Positions 8,921-17,960 of a stretch of DNA of 64,000 bases are shown one piece after another. The translations under genes and the position numbers were made by a program. Location of the stretch: the NCBI GenBank assembly GCA_902175065.1, contig CABIIJ010000088.1:1-64000 (forward strand), read 5' to 3'. Every line of letters begins with the position of its first letter. Position 1 is the stretch's first letter. The notes under the pieces were generated by a model. That model searched no databases. It was not told the origin of the DNA and saw only the letters and a program-made list of their open reading frames with translations. The DNA is from an uncultured Comamonas sp. Its GTDB lineage: Bacteria > Pseudomonadota > Gammaproteobacteria > Burkholderiales > Burkholderiaceae_C.

Positions 8921-10300
8921 TTAGCTTTTCAGCCGGTGGCCGCATTCCCCGCAGAACCCATCGTCATGGCCCACCTTATGCTGGCACTGCGGGCAGGTGG
9001 CAGTCTCGGCAGCTGCGGGCGGCAGGGTGAAGCGGGTGGGCAGGTCGGCGCTGGGCGCGGGGTCGTCCAGGAAGGCCGGTTTTTCTTCCACCGGGGGCGC
9101 CGGTTCCTGGGCCGGTTCGGCGGCGGCCTGGGCAGCTTGCGCGGCGGCCAACTGTTCGGTCTGTTCTGCGGCCAAGGCTTCTGCAGCGGCCTGGGCCTGG
9201 GCGGCCTGCTCGGCGGCCAGCGCCTGCGCTGCAGCCTGTTCGGCAGCGCGTTGGCGGGCGCGTTCCTTGGCTTCTTCGGCCACCTGGCGGGCTTTTTCCT
9301 GGGCTTGCTCGGCGGCCAGGCGGGCTTTCTCCTGCGCTTCGCGGGCGCGGCGCTTGACTTCGTCCAGGCCGGCGTTCAGGGCGTTTTCACTGGCGCTGAT
9401 GTCCAGGCCATCGGTGGCCGAGAGATAGACCAGGTTCACCCCCATCAGGGCCACCTGCATCATCAGCGTAATGGCCAGGCCGAAAATCAGCAGCGTGGCC
9501 AGTGCGCCCGCTGCCACCAGGCCGCCGTCACCGCCGCCATAGCCCTGCATCATGGCCGAGAGGGCGCCCATGCCGCCGGCCAGGGCCTGCGGGCCGATGA
9601 CCGATGTGGCGATGCCGGTCATGAACGCATACCCCGGCAGCAGGGCGCCGAACACCACCATGCCGATGAGCGAGACGACGACGTACAGCGCCAGGAACAG
9701 CGCCACCGTCGGCACCAGCCGGGTGCGGGCGACGGCCAGCACCAGCGACAGCGCCTCCTTGAAGCGGCGGCCTTCCCACACGGCGGGGGTGAACAGCGGA
9801 ACGCCCACCCACAGCAGTGCCGTCAGCACGGCAGCGGCGACCACGACCAGCACCGGGTGCAGCAGGAACAGGAACAGCGGCCCGATGCCCGGAATCTTGC
9901 ACAGGAAGTAGCCGATGGCGCCGACCAGCGCCAGCCCCAGCAGCACGACCAGTACCACCAGGTAGAAGCCCAGGAATTTGGGAATGCACCACAGTCCGGC
10001 CAGCAGTGCGTCCATCATCGAGCGCGGCGGGATGTCCTTGGCCTTGTCCATCAGCAGGATGCCGACGCCGGACAGCCCTGCGGCCATCAGCACCAGGGCC
10101 ACCAGCCCCGTCAGGCCGCCCAGGATCAGGCCGGTGACGCCCCCCAGGCTGCCTCCCAGAAAGCCCCCGGCGACCAGCAGCAGCCCGGCGACCACCCAGG
10201 TCAGAAACCCCAGGGCCATCGGGCGCCACTGGGTAAGCCCTTCGCTGGCGCGAAGCAATTGGCCAAAATTGACCTGACGCAGAGATTCGGAAGGCGGCAT
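8921..10300 (-). CDS. multi-pass membrane protein with Ala-rich coiled coil and zinc ribbon
   Basis: About 459 residues from the ATG at 10300; a GTG two codons earlier is also possible. The order is a short cytoplasmic start, about six to seven hydrophobic segments (residues about 30-310), a long Ala/Glu/Arg/Gln-rich helix (about 325-410, with repeats such as AQEKAR and AEEAKERAR), a Pro-rich linker, and a C-terminal double-CxxC zinc ribbon (CPQC and CGEC). I do not know its function. Zinc ribbons joined to membrane helices occur in envelope proteins that recruit partners. It ends next to the shared terminator and converges with the YkgJ-like gene. Confidence 0.7.
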   Translation of the reverse strand: MPPSESLRQVNFGQLLRASEGLTQWRPMALGFLTWVVAGLLLVAGGFLGGSLGGVTGLILGGLTGLVALVLMAAGLSGVGILLMDKAKDIPPRSMMDALLAGLWCIPKFLGFYLVVLVVLLGLALVGAIGYFLCKIPGIGPLFLFLLHPVLVVVAAAVLTALLWVGVPLFTPAVWEGRRFKEALSLVLAVARTRLVPTVALFLALYVVVSLIGMVVFGALLPGYAFMTGIATSVIGPQALAGGMGALSAMMQGYGGGDGGLVAAGALATLLIFGLAITLMMQVALMGVNLVYLSATDGLDISASENALNAGLDEVKRRAREAQEKARLAAEQAQEKARQVAEEAKERARQRAAEQAAAQALAAEQAAQAQAAAEALAAEQTEQLAAAQAAQAAAEPAQEPAPPVEEKPAFLDDPAPSADLPTRFTLPPAAAETATCPQCQHKVGHDDGFCGECGHRLKS

Positions 10301-10420
10301 GGGCACGGCTTTCTAGGAAAAAGAACAGGATACGGAATGTGGGATACAAAGGAGACGCATTATAGGAATGCAGAATTGCTATCGGATTTTTCTGCTCTGC
10401 AGCAGAATTTAATCAAAAAA

Positions 10421-10507
10421 CAAAGCGCTTTCCACTGGATATATCTTAATTTCGAGAATAAACAACCTTAATATCATTCAAACATCAACGGTAACAGCTC
10501 TTAAAAA
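10421..10507. repeat. palindromic element upstream of proC
   Basis: AT-rich segment whose right end, ATCAACGGTAACAGCTCTT, matches the right arm of the element at 40987 (ATCAGCGGTAAAAGCTCTC). The left end, AAAGCGCTTTCCACTG, is a degenerate counterpart. It stops about 10 bases before the proC ATG, so it must lie in the proC leader or promoter. Confidence 0.5.
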
Positions 10508-10517
10508 GAAAGCATTC

Positions 10518-11345
10518 ATGACGACATCCTCTCCCTCCATCGCTTTCATCGGCGGCGGCAACATGGCCAGCGCCATCATCGGCGGCCTGCTGCGCCAGGG
10601 CTGGCCGGCCAGTGCCATCACGGTGGTCGAACCCTTTGCCGCCGCCCGCAGTGCCGCCCAGCAGCAGGGGCTGGCCGTGTTTGCCGATGCGCCGTCGGCG
10701 CAGGCGGCACTCGCCCAGGCGCAGGTCGTGGTCTGGGCCGTCAAGCCGCAAAGCTTTGCCGAAGCGGCCGCGCCCGTCGCGCCCTTTGCCGCCCACGCCC
10801 TGCACCTGAGCGTGGCCGCCGGCATCCCCACCGCCAGCATCGCCCGCTGGCTGGGTACGCAGCGCGTCGTGCGGGCCATGCCCAACACCCCGGCGCTGAT
10901 CGGCCAGGGCATGAGCGGCCTGTTCGCCTGCCCGCAGGTCGATGCTGCCGGGCGGCAGTGGGTCGAGCAGATCATGGCGGGCACGGGCCGCCACCTGTGG
11001 GTGCAGGAGGAGGCGCAGCTCGATGCCGTCACCGCCCTGTCCGGCTCCGGCCCGGCCTACGTGTTCCTGCTGCTGGAGGCCATGACCCAGGCGGGCGCGG
11101 CCATGGGGCTGACGGCGGCGCAGTCCTACGAACTGGCCGTTGCCACCTTCCAGGGCGCATCGGCCCTGGCCGCGCAGTCGAGCGAGGATGTCGCCACCCT
11201 GCGCCAGCGCGTCACCAGCAAGGGCGGCACCACGCACGCGGCCATCACCCACATGCAGGCCACGCACATCCCCGAGAATTTCATCGCTGCACTACAAAAA
11301 GCGCAGCAGCGGGCGCAGGAGCTGGCAGCGGAATTCGGCGCGTAG
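10518..11345 (+). CDS. proC: pyrroline-5-carboxylate reductase
   Basis: ProC catalyses the last step of proline synthesis, NAD(P)H-dependent reduction of 1-pyrroline-5-carboxylate. Of 275 residues, the N-terminal Rossmann motif is FIGGGNMASAIIGGLL (about 11-26), followed by VWAVKPQ and MPNTPALIGQG. The C-terminal dimerisation region holds ALSGSGPAYVF and the family signature VTSKGGTTHAAI. The length is normal. The cytosolic enzyme's gene is followed 12 bases on by the convergent end of ubiA. The upstream leader contains a repeat element, which might influence expression. Confidence 0.95.
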   Translation: MTTSSPSIAFIGGGNMASAIIGGLLRQGWPASAITVVEPFAAARSAAQQQGLAVFADAPSAQAALAQAQVVVWAVKPQSFAEAAAPVAPFAAHALHLSVAAGIPTASIARWLGTQRVVRAMPNTPALIGQGMSGLFACPQVDAAGRQWVEQIMAGTGRHLWVQEEAQLDAVTALSGSGPAYVFLLLEAMTQAGAAMGLTAAQSYELAVATFQGASALAAQSSEDVATLRQRVTSKGGTTHAAITHMQATHIPENFIAALQKAQQRAQELAAEFGA

Positions 11346-11357
11346 ACAGACGGCCCC

Positions 11358-12248
11358 TCAGCGCAGCGCAAACCCCAGCGCGATGCCGGCAAACAACGCT
11401 GCGCCCATCCAGTGGCTTTTGCTGAACGCGGTAAAGCAGCCGGGCCGCTGGCGGTTGCGGATCAGCGTGTAATGCCACGCCACCTGCGCTGCCGCCACCG
11501 CCAGCCCGGCCCACAGCGGCCAGCCCAGGCCGTAGGGCTGCAGCACCCAGGCCGTCAGCCCCAGGCAGGCGATGAAAAACGCCATCACCCCGGCCACGTC
11601 GAACCGGCCCAGGGTGATGGCCGAAGTCTTCATGCCGATCTTCAGGTCATCGTCCCGGTCGACCATGGCGTACTCGGTGTCGTACCCCAGCACCATGCAC
11701 ATGTTGGCCAGCCACAGCACCCAGGCGGTGCTGCCGACCTCGCCCACCACCGCCGCAAAGGCAATGACGATGCCGAAGTTGAATGCAATGCCCAGAAACG
11801 CCTGCGGCATGGCAAAAAAGCGCTTGGTGTAGGGGTAGAGAATGGTGAACAGCACGGCAGGCACTGACCACAACACCGCCTCCCGGCGGGTGGTCAGCAC
11901 CAGGCCCAGGGAAATCAGCGCCAGCGTGGCGCCGACCAGGGCCGCTTCTTTCACGCTTAACTCCCCGCTGGTGATGGGGCGTGCCGTGGTGCGCTTGACG
12001 TGCCTGTCGAAGTCGCGGTCGGCAATGTCGTTGATGGTGCAGCCTGCGCTGCGCATCAGCACCGTGCCCAGTCCGAACACCAGCAACAGATGCCAGCCGG
12101 GAAAGCCGTCTGCGGCCACCCACAGCGCCGTCAGTGTCGGCCAGATCAGCACCAGCCAGCCGGCGGGGCGGTTGAAGCGGATCAAATCCAGGTACAGCGC
12201 CAGCCTGGAACGCGGCGCGGGGGATGGAGAGGGTGCAGTCACGGACAT
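11358..12248 (-). CDS. ubiA: 4-hydroxybenzoate polyprenyltransferase
   Basis: Integral membrane enzyme that attaches the polyprenyl tail to 4-hydroxybenzoate in ubiquinone synthesis. From the ATG at 12248 it has 296 residues and about eight to nine hydrophobic helices. The two Asp-rich metal/diphosphate motifs are NDIADRDFD (about 75-83) and [12 protein letters not shown] (about 190-201). An in-frame extension to 12308 exists but adds a non-conserved Cys-rich stretch, so the shorter start is preferred. Confidence 0.95.
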   Translation of the reverse strand: MSVTAPSPSPAPRSRLALYLDLIRFNRPAGWLVLIWPTLTALWVAADGFPGWHLLLVFGLGTVLMRSAGCTINDIADRDFDRHVKRTTARPITSGELSVKEAALVGATLALISLGLVLTTRREAVLWSVPAVLFTILYPYTKRFFAMPQAFLGIAFNFGIVIAFAAVVGEVGSTAWVLWLANMCMVLGYDTEYAMVDRDDDLKIGMKTSAITLGRFDVAGVMAFFIACLGLTAWVLQPYGLGWPLWAGLAVAAAQVAWHYTLIRNRQRPGCFTAFSKSHWMGAALFAGIALGFALR

Positions 12249-12295
12249 AGGCGCCGATTGTGCGCAGAAAGGCCACGCGATGCAGGGCCGGGAAC

Positions 12296-12325
12296 AAAAA
12301 AGGGACATACCCTGCGGTATGTCCC
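12296..12325 (-). terminator. Rho-independent terminator of the porin gene
   Basis: GGGACATACC (12302-12311), loop CTGC, GGTATGTCCC (12316-12325), with six A on the plus strand before it, that is, a U-run for leftward transcripts. It lies 37 bases beyond the porin stop. Confidence 0.85.
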
Positions 12326-12362
12326 CTGGCGCTGTTTACCTTGGAGCGGTGCGCTTTAAGCT

Positions 12363-13730
12363 TCAGAAGCGGTGGCGCAGGCCGACGGTGATGCCGGTGC
12401 GGCTGCGGGCTTGGCTGGCGACATCCAGGTTCAAGCCTTTGCCGCCGCTGACTTTGGTGTAGTCGATGGCAGCATAGGCATCAGTGCGCTTGCTGAAGGC
12501 GTAGTCGGCAGCAAACACCATGAAGTTGGCGTTGCCGTTGTACTCACCGTCGCTGGAACCGGACTGCTTGGCACGGAAGAAGTGCGCTCCCAGGTTCAGT
12601 TGCTTGGTGGCTTGGTAACCAAAGCCCAGCTTGATCATCTGGCGTTTGGTGGCAGCATTTTCAAAGTAGCCGCCGGAGAAACCGCCGTTGGTCTGACCGC
12701 TCCACATCTTGTTCAGGATTTGGCGGTCGACCAGATAGTTGATGTAAGAACCAGAAGTGGTGCCGGTGCCCACGGCCTTGTATTTGTTCAAGCCATAGCC
12801 AGCATTGAAATACCAGGGGCCGGTGCGGTAGGAGCCGCCCAGGGTGTAGGCATCCAGGTCGGAGCCGCCGGGCAAGGTAGTGCGCATCGCACCTGCACCC
12901 AGGGACAGGCCATTGGCGGAGTAACGCAGGAAACCGCCGAAGGTTTTCATCGCACCCATACCCACTTCTTCCACTTGGTTCTTGAGAGCATTGGGGTTGG
13001 GATCATTTGCAGCGTTGGCAACAGCGCCATCAATCACGCCTTTGACCGTGTTCACTTGCACCAGAGAACCGCCAGGCCCAACAGGCGCAAAAATTCCTTG
13101 ATTCAAATTCGACGCGCCCGTCAGTTGACCGCCAGTCGCCGCACTCAAAGCAGGCAAAGCCATGTTGGCGACCGACGAGGTGTTGTTCTTCTCGCCAAAC
13201 GAATACTGCAGCGTGCCTACCCACTTGCGATCCGGCGTGGCCAGGGTGTATTTCAGTGCATTACTGGTACGGGCACCGGCGGCCATGCCCAGCTCGGGTT
13301 TGTAGGCGTCCATGTAGGGCGAGTAGGGGAAGGAGGCGTAGGTGCTGGTCACCACGTCGAACAGCACGTTCCACTGGCGGCCCATGGTCAGGCGGCCATA
13401 GGGGCCTTGCAGGCCGACATAGGCCAGCTGGAAGAAGGGCGCGGTGGTGTCCTTCATGCCGGTGTCGGCATTGAAGCGGTGCTCCAGGTGGGCAATGGCC
13501 TTGCTGCCGCCGCCCAGGTCTTCCTCGACGTTGATGCCGAAGCGGCTTTGCGACATGCCGCCGCCAATCATCTTGGTCAGGCCGCTTTTGTCAGCGCCTT
13601 CGTTGGTGGTGTGGCGCACGGCAGCGTCCACGACACCCCACAGTTCGACTTTGCTGGGGGTGGATTGGGCCAGGGCTGCGCCCATGCCACATGCAGCCAT
13701 CGCGGCCACGACTACGGTTTTCATTTGCAT
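12363..13730 (-). CDS. general outer-membrane porin, beta-proteobacterial type
   Basis: About 455 residues from the ATG at 13730, chosen because AAGGAG lies 8 bases upstream. A signal peptide is visible (KTVVVAAMAACGMGAALAQ), then a 16-strand-type porin with alternating aromatic strands, the early motif VELWGVVDAAVRHTTNE and the ending TVGLRHRF with C-terminal Phe for BAM recognition. It forms a trimeric diffusion channel for small anions or solutes. It is longer than typical family members (about 340-400), with extra loop sequence rich in Asn/Ala/Gly around residues 190-260. It is a single-gene unit with its own terminator. Confidence 0.9.
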   Translation of the reverse strand: MQMKTVVVAAMAACGMGAALAQSTPSKVELWGVVDAAVRHTTNEGADKSGLTKMIGGGMSQSRFGINVEEDLGGGSKAIAHLEHRFNADTGMKDTTAPFFQLAYVGLQGPYGRLTMGRQWNVLFDVVTSTYASFPYSPYMDAYKPELGMAAGARTSNALKYTLATPDRKWVGTLQYSFGEKNNTSSVANMALPALSAATGGQLTGASNLNQGIFAPVGPGGSLVQVNTVKGVIDGAVANAANDPNPNALKNQVEEVGMGAMKTFGGFLRYSANGLSLGAGAMRTTLPGGSDLDAYTLGGSYRTGPWYFNAGYGLNKYKAVGTGTTSGSYINYLVDRQILNKMWSGQTNGGFSGGYFENAATKRQMIKLGFGYQATKQLNLGAHFFRAKQSGSSDGEYNGNANFMVFAADYAFSKRTDAYAAIDYTKVSGGKGLNLDVASQARSRTGITVGLRHRF

Positions 13731-13900
13731 TGGTCTGTCTCCTTGGCTTTCAGTCACAAAATGCAAATCGAGTATAAAAAGCACATGCGTGCTAAAAATA
13801 ACCTTGTTGTTTTTTGGGTACGCTGGTAAGCCCTTGGTTTCAAGACTTTTATCAAACTTTGACGTAAGAAAGTGCCGTTCAGTGCTTGTTGCGACGCAGC

Positions 13901-13935
13901 AAAAACAGCCAGGCCCGCACGAGGCGGGCCTGGCT
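13901..13935 (-). terminator. Rho-independent terminator of dps
   Basis: Perfect 12-bp stem AGCCAGGCCCGC (13907-13918) / GCGGGCCTGGCT (13924-13935) with a 5-base loop. Plus-strand AAAAA (13901-13905) gives the U-run for leftward transcription from dps. Confidence 0.85.
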
Positions 13936-13981
13936 GGACAGGAACCGGCGGGCTGGCCGCACGGTGCGGCGGCGGACGTAC

Positions 13982-14539
13982 TTATTCTTCGAGGATGGAG
14001 CGCAGCATCCAGGCGGTTTGCTCGTGCACGGTCAGGCGCTGGGTGAGCAGGTCGGCGGTGGGTTCGTCATTGGCCTTGTCGGCCAGGGGGAACAGTTCGC
14101 GGGCGGTGCGGGCGACGGCTTCGTGGCCTTGCATGAGGATGCGCACCATCTCCAGCGCCTTGGGCGGGGTGGCCGGGGCATCGGGCAGGGAAGACAGCTG
14201 GCCGAAGGCAGCGTAGGAGCCGGGGGCGACATGGCCCAGGGCGCGGATGCGCTCGGCAATGGGGTCGACGGCATTCCACAGCTCGGTGTACTGGCCCATG
14301 AACATGGCGTGCAGGGTGTTGAACATGGGGCCGGTCACGTTCCAGTGGAAGTTGTGCGTGGTCAGGTACAGGGTGTAGGTGTCGGCTTGCAGGCGCGAGA
14401 GTCCCTGGGCGATGGCGGCGCGGTCTTTCTCGGTGATGCCGATGTGGATGTTGCTGCCTGCACGGGCCGGGGCGGCTGCTTTGGTGGTCTTGGCGGGGGC
14501 TGCTGCCGCAGCCGATTTCTTGGGGGACTTGGTTGCCAT
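13982..14539 (-). CDS. dps: Dps family DNA-protecting ferritin
   Basis: Product of 185 residues from the ATG at 14539. Dps forms a 12-subunit shell that oxidises and stores iron and coats DNA in stress. The ferroxidase residues are visible in THNFHWNVTGP and in ELWNAVDPIAERIRAL (Asp and Glu of the second signature). The N-terminal 35 residues are Lys/Ala/Pro-rich (KSPKKSAAAAAPAKTTKAA), like the DNA-binding tail of long Dps proteins. It sits next to oxyR on the same strand, and the intervening 158 bp hold a large palindrome suited to OxyR control. This fits peroxide-induced dps. Confidence 0.95.
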   Translation of the reverse strand: MATKSPKKSAAAAAPAKTTKAAAPARAGSNIHIGITEKDRAAIAQGLSRLQADTYTLYLTTHNFHWNVTGPMFNTLHAMFMGQYTELWNAVDPIAERIRALGHVAPGSYAAFGQLSSLPDAPATPPKALEMVRILMQGHEAVARTARELFPLADKANDEPTADLLTQRLTVHEQTAWMLRSILEE

Positions 14540-14638
14540 GGCGGGGTTCCTTTTTCCGTGAAATGGGCGCGGCACGGTGCTGCGCCTTGCAAATACTCTA
14601 GCAGGTTGAAAATACTGTAGCTGTTGCCGCTTGCAACT

Positions 14639-14680
14639 ATAGAAATTCACAATGTTTCATATGAATTTTCTATATGAAAC
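14639..14680. promoter_or_regulatory. nested palindromes upstream of dps, possible OxyR site
   Basis: ATAGAAATTCA (14639-14649) is mirrored by TGAATTTTCTAT (14662-14673), and the overlapping GTTTCATAT (14654-14662) by ATATGAAAC (14672-14680). The ATAG...CTAT outer frame suits the tetranucleotide contacts of OxyR. It lies 100-140 bp upstream of the dps start and 18 bp after the oxyR stop. It could instead be the oxyR terminator hairpin, but no T-run follows. Confidence 0.45.
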
Positions 14681-14697
14681 TTGCGGTTGATGCTATC

Positions 14698-15660
14698 TTA
14701 ATTCAGGCGTTCCACGCCCGGCAGCGGGCAGGCATAGACGGCGTTGCGCAGCGCCGCAATGGCTTCGTAGCGGGTGAAGCTGCGGCGCCATACCAGGGTG
14801 ACGCGCCGCATGGGCGGCGGGCTGCCGTCGGGTTCGGTGATGGGCAGGTAGCGGATGTAGGGTTCATCTGCGCGGCGTCGGCGCGGGCTGGCCAGGGCGC
14901 CGGGCGGCACCGACAGGCGCGGCACGAGGGTGACGCCCATGCCGGCGGCGACCATGTGCTTGATGGTTTCCAGCGAGGAGCCTTCAAAGCTGCGGCGGAT
15001 GCCTTCGGCGTTGCTGGCGTAGCGGGCGAATTCGGGGCAGACCTCCAGCACATGGTCGCGAAAGCAGTGGCCCGAGCCGAGCAGCAGCATGGTTTCGTTT
15101 TTCAGTTGCGCGGTGCTGATGCTCTCTTGCTGCGCCAGCGGGTGGGTGCTGGGCACGGCGGCCAGAAAAGGCTCGTCGTACAGCGGGGCGGTGGCCAGGC
15201 CGGTATCCGGGAAGGGTTCGGCCAGGATGGCGCAATCGATTTCCCCGGTGCGCAGCATTTCCAGCAGCTTGACGGTGAAGTTTTCCTGCAGCATCAGCGG
15301 CATTTGCGGCGTGCGGGCGATGGACTGGCGCACCAGATCGGGCAGCAGGTAGGGGCCGATGGTGTAGATCACGCCCAGGGTGAGCACCCCGGCCAGGGGG
15401 TCTTTGCCGCGCTTGGCGATTTCCTTGATCTCGGCGGCCTGATCGAGCACGCTTTGCGCCTGGCGCACGATGTCTTCGCCCAGGGGGGTGATGGTGACTT
15501 CGTTGGAGCTGCGCTCGAAGAGCTTGATGTCCAGCTCGTCTTCCAGTTTCTTGACGGCGACCGAGAGGGTGGGCTGCGAGACAAAGCAGGCTTCGGCGGC
15601 ACGGCCGAAGTGCTTTTCCCGGGCCACGGCGACGATGTATTTCAGTTCGGTGAGCGTCAT
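14698..15660 (-). CDS. oxyR: LysR-type peroxide-sensing regulator OxyR
   Basis: LysR-type regulator of 320 residues. The N-terminal winged helix begins MTLTELKYIVAVAREKHFGRAAE with FVSQPTLSVAVKKLE as recognition helix. The two redox Cys typical of OxyR are GSGHCFRDHVLEVCPEF (about residues 199 and 208), which supports OxyR over a generic LysR protein. OxyR oxidised by hydrogen peroxide activates antioxidant genes, and adjacent dps is a natural target. It follows recG on the same strand after 71 bases and may be co-transcribed with it, an arrangement I recall from related beta-proteobacteria. Confidence 0.93.
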   Translation of the reverse strand: MTLTELKYIVAVAREKHFGRAAEACFVSQPTLSVAVKKLEDELDIKLFERSSNEVTITPLGEDIVRQAQSVLDQAAEIKEIAKRGKDPLAGVLTLGVIYTIGPYLLPDLVRQSIARTPQMPLMLQENFTVKLLEMLRTGEIDCAILAEPFPDTGLATAPLYDEPFLAAVPSTHPLAQQESISTAQLKNETMLLLGSGHCFRDHVLEVCPEFARYASNAEGIRRSFEGSSLETIKHMVAAGMGVTLVPRLSVPPGALASPRRRRADEPYIRYLPITEPDGSPPPMRRVTLVWRRSFTRYEAIAALRNAVYACPLPGVERLN

Positions 15661-15731
15661 GGATTCATCCGCATTTCAAAATTACGCAGGGGTATAGCAC
15701 ATCTGGATACAAATAATGGAATGCCACCGTG

Positions 15732-17864
15732 CTACGCCTTCAGATACTCGGCTTTGCTGCCCAGCCAGCGCTCGATGTGCTGCCGGGCCTGCAATGGGTG
15801 GTGGAGCAGCATTTGCGGGGCCAGTTCCCGCGCCCATTCCAGGAGGGCCAGATCGTGCTCCAGATCGGCAAAGCGCAGCAGGGCCGCGCCGGACTGGCGG
15901 GCGCCGAGGAATTCGCCGGGGCCGCGGATCTCCAGATCGCGCCGGGCGATCTCGAAGCCGTCGTTGGTTTCGGCCATGGCCCGCAGGCGTTCCTTGCCGG
16001 TGTCGGAGAGTTTGCCGCTCTCGCCCACCGAATACAGCAGCACGCAGGCCGAGGCCACCGCCCCGCGCCCGACGCGCCCGCGCAGCTGGTGCAGTTGCGA
16101 CAGGCCGAAGCGCTCGGCGTGTTCGATGACCATGAGGGAGGCATTGGGCACGTCCACCCCGACCTCGATCACGGTGGTGGCCACCAGCAGGCCCATCAGG
16201 CCGCTGGCGAACATTTCCATCACCGCCTTTTTCTCCGCCGGTGCCATGCGCGAGTGCAGCAGGCCGACGAGCACGCCGGGCAGGGCTTCGCTGAGTTCGG
16301 CATGGGTGGCGGTGGCGTTGCTCAGGTCCAGGGTTTCGCTTTCCTCGATCAGCGGGCAGACCCAGTAGACCTGCCGCCCCTGGGCCAGTTGCGTGGCCAG
16401 GCGCTCGATCAGCTCGTCCTTGCGGCTGTCGGGCAGCACGCGGGTGACGATGGGGGTGCGCCCGGGCGGCAGCTCGTCCAGGATGGAGACGTCCAGGTCG
16501 GCGTAGTAGCTCATCGCCAGGGTGCGCGGGATGGGGGTGGCGCTCATCATCAGCAGATGCGGCTCCAGCCCCGCATGGGCCAGCTTCTGCCGCAGCGCCA
16601 GGCGCTGGGCGACGCCAAAGCGGTGCTGCTCGTCAATCACGGCCAGCGCCAGGTTGTGGAACTGCACCTGCTCCTGGATCACCGCATGGGTGCCGACGAC
16701 CAGCGCCGCCCGGCCGCTGGCAATCACTTCCAGCATGGCGGTGCGCTCTTTCTTCTTCTGCGCCCCGGAGAGCCAGGCGACCTGCTTGTCCAGGGGGGCC
16801 AGGATGCCTTCCAGCCAGCCGACCAGCTTGGCGAAGTGCTGCTCGGCCAGGATCTCCGTCGGCGCCATCAGGGCGCACTGCCAGCCAGCGGCAATGCAGC
16901 GCATGGCGGCCAGTGCGGCCACCACGGTCTTGCCGGAGCCGACGTCGCCCTGCAGCAGGCGGTGCATGGGCTGGGCGCGGGCCATGTCGGCGGCAATCTC
17001 CTGCGTGACCCGCTGCTGCGCCGCCGTCAGGCTGAACGGCAGCGCCGCCAGCAACTGCGTGACCACCTCGGCCTGCTGCGCCGAGGGCTGCAACTGCGGC
17101 GCACGCAGGCGTGCGCGTTCCTGCCGCGCCTGGTATTGCGAGAGCTGCTGGGCCAGCAATTCTTCCGCCTTCAGGCGCTGCCAGGCGGGGTGGCTGTGGT
17201 CTTGCAGGGTGTCCAGCGCCACGTCGGGCGTGGGGTTGTGCAAAAACAGAAGTGCTTCGCGCAGATTGGGCAATGGTTTCAGGCCATTTTCCTGCCAATA
17301 GTTAGGAATGGGGGGCGGTGCGTGCTCCGGTAATGTTTCCGGCAAGGCCACCCGCTGCAAGGCGCTGGCCACGGCGCGGCGGATATACGCCTGCGGCAGG
17401 CCGTTGGCCACGGAGTAGACCGGGGTGAGCGCCTGCGGCAGCGCCCCTTCGGGTTTCTTGTAGGTGGGGTGCAGCATTTGCCGGCCCCAGAAGCCGCCCT
17501 TGACCTCCCCGCGAATGCGCCAGCGCGTGCCCACGGCCATGGCCTTTTGCTGCGAGGCGTAGAAGCTGAAAAACGTGAGCTGGCAGGTGGCGCTGCCGTC
17601 ATCGACGGTGAGCTTGAGCATCCGCCGGGGGCGCAATTGCACCTCGCAGGCGGTGACGGTGGCCTCGATCTGCACGGTATCGCCCTCGCGGGCGTTTTTC
17701 AGCAGGGTGATGCGCGTTTCGTCCTCGTAGCGCAGCGGCAGGTGCAGGGCCAGGTCGATATCACGCACCAGCCCGAGCTTGACCATGGCCTGCTGGGCTG
17801 GGCTGGGTTTGGCGGCCTTTCTGGCAGCGGCTGGGGCAGGGGGATGATCGGGCGCAACCGACAT
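15732..17864 (-). CDS. recG: ATP-dependent DNA helicase RecG
   Basis: RecG reverses stalled replication forks and migrates Holliday junctions. Of 710 residues (usual about 690), the N-terminal wedge/OB domain begins near LPLRYEDET. The helicase core shows Walker A GDVGSGKTVVA, the DEQH box (AVIDEQHRFGV), MSATPIPRTLA, and C-terminal TTVIEVGVDVPNA and QLRGRVGRG. An extra 25-residue Ala/Pro-rich N-terminus precedes the conserved part, so the start could be slightly later (for example at AMVKLGL). It is divergent from the HD-GYP gene. Confidence 0.97.
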   Translation of the reverse strand: MSVAPDHPPAPAAARKAAKPSPAQQAMVKLGLVRDIDLALHLPLRYEDETRITLLKNAREGDTVQIEATVTACEVQLRPRRMLKLTVDDGSATCQLTFFSFYASQQKAMAVGTRWRIRGEVKGGFWGRQMLHPTYKKPEGALPQALTPVYSVANGLPQAYIRRAVASALQRVALPETLPEHAPPPIPNYWQENGLKPLPNLREALLFLHNPTPDVALDTLQDHSHPAWQRLKAEELLAQQLSQYQARQERARLRAPQLQPSAQQAEVVTQLLAALPFSLTAAQQRVTQEIAADMARAQPMHRLLQGDVGSGKTVVAALAAMRCIAAGWQCALMAPTEILAEQHFAKLVGWLEGILAPLDKQVAWLSGAQKKKERTAMLEVIASGRAALVVGTHAVIQEQVQFHNLALAVIDEQHRFGVAQRLALRQKLAHAGLEPHLLMMSATPIPRTLAMSYYADLDVSILDELPPGRTPIVTRVLPDSRKDELIERLATQLAQGRQVYWVCPLIEESETLDLSNATATHAELSEALPGVLVGLLHSRMAPAEKKAVMEMFASGLMGLLVATTVIEVGVDVPNASLMVIEHAERFGLSQLHQLRGRVGRGAVASACVLLYSVGESGKLSDTGKERLRAMAETNDGFEIARRDLEIRGPGEFLGARQSGAALLRFADLEHDLALLEWARELAPQMLLHHPLQARQHIERWLGSKAEYLKA

Positions 17865-17960
17865 GAATTCTTAACAATTACATTCGCCATGAAGATGCGG
17901 GTACAGGCTACCATGCCGAAAGGTGTTTTTCCGGTTCAAGGCTCTTGCATAGGTTGTGGC

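Noticed and set aside
14674..16368. Long plus-strand open frame over oxyR and recG (564 codons)
   Set aside because: OxyR and RecG motifs on the minus strand explain the sequence; the plus-strand translation is low-complexity and matches no family.
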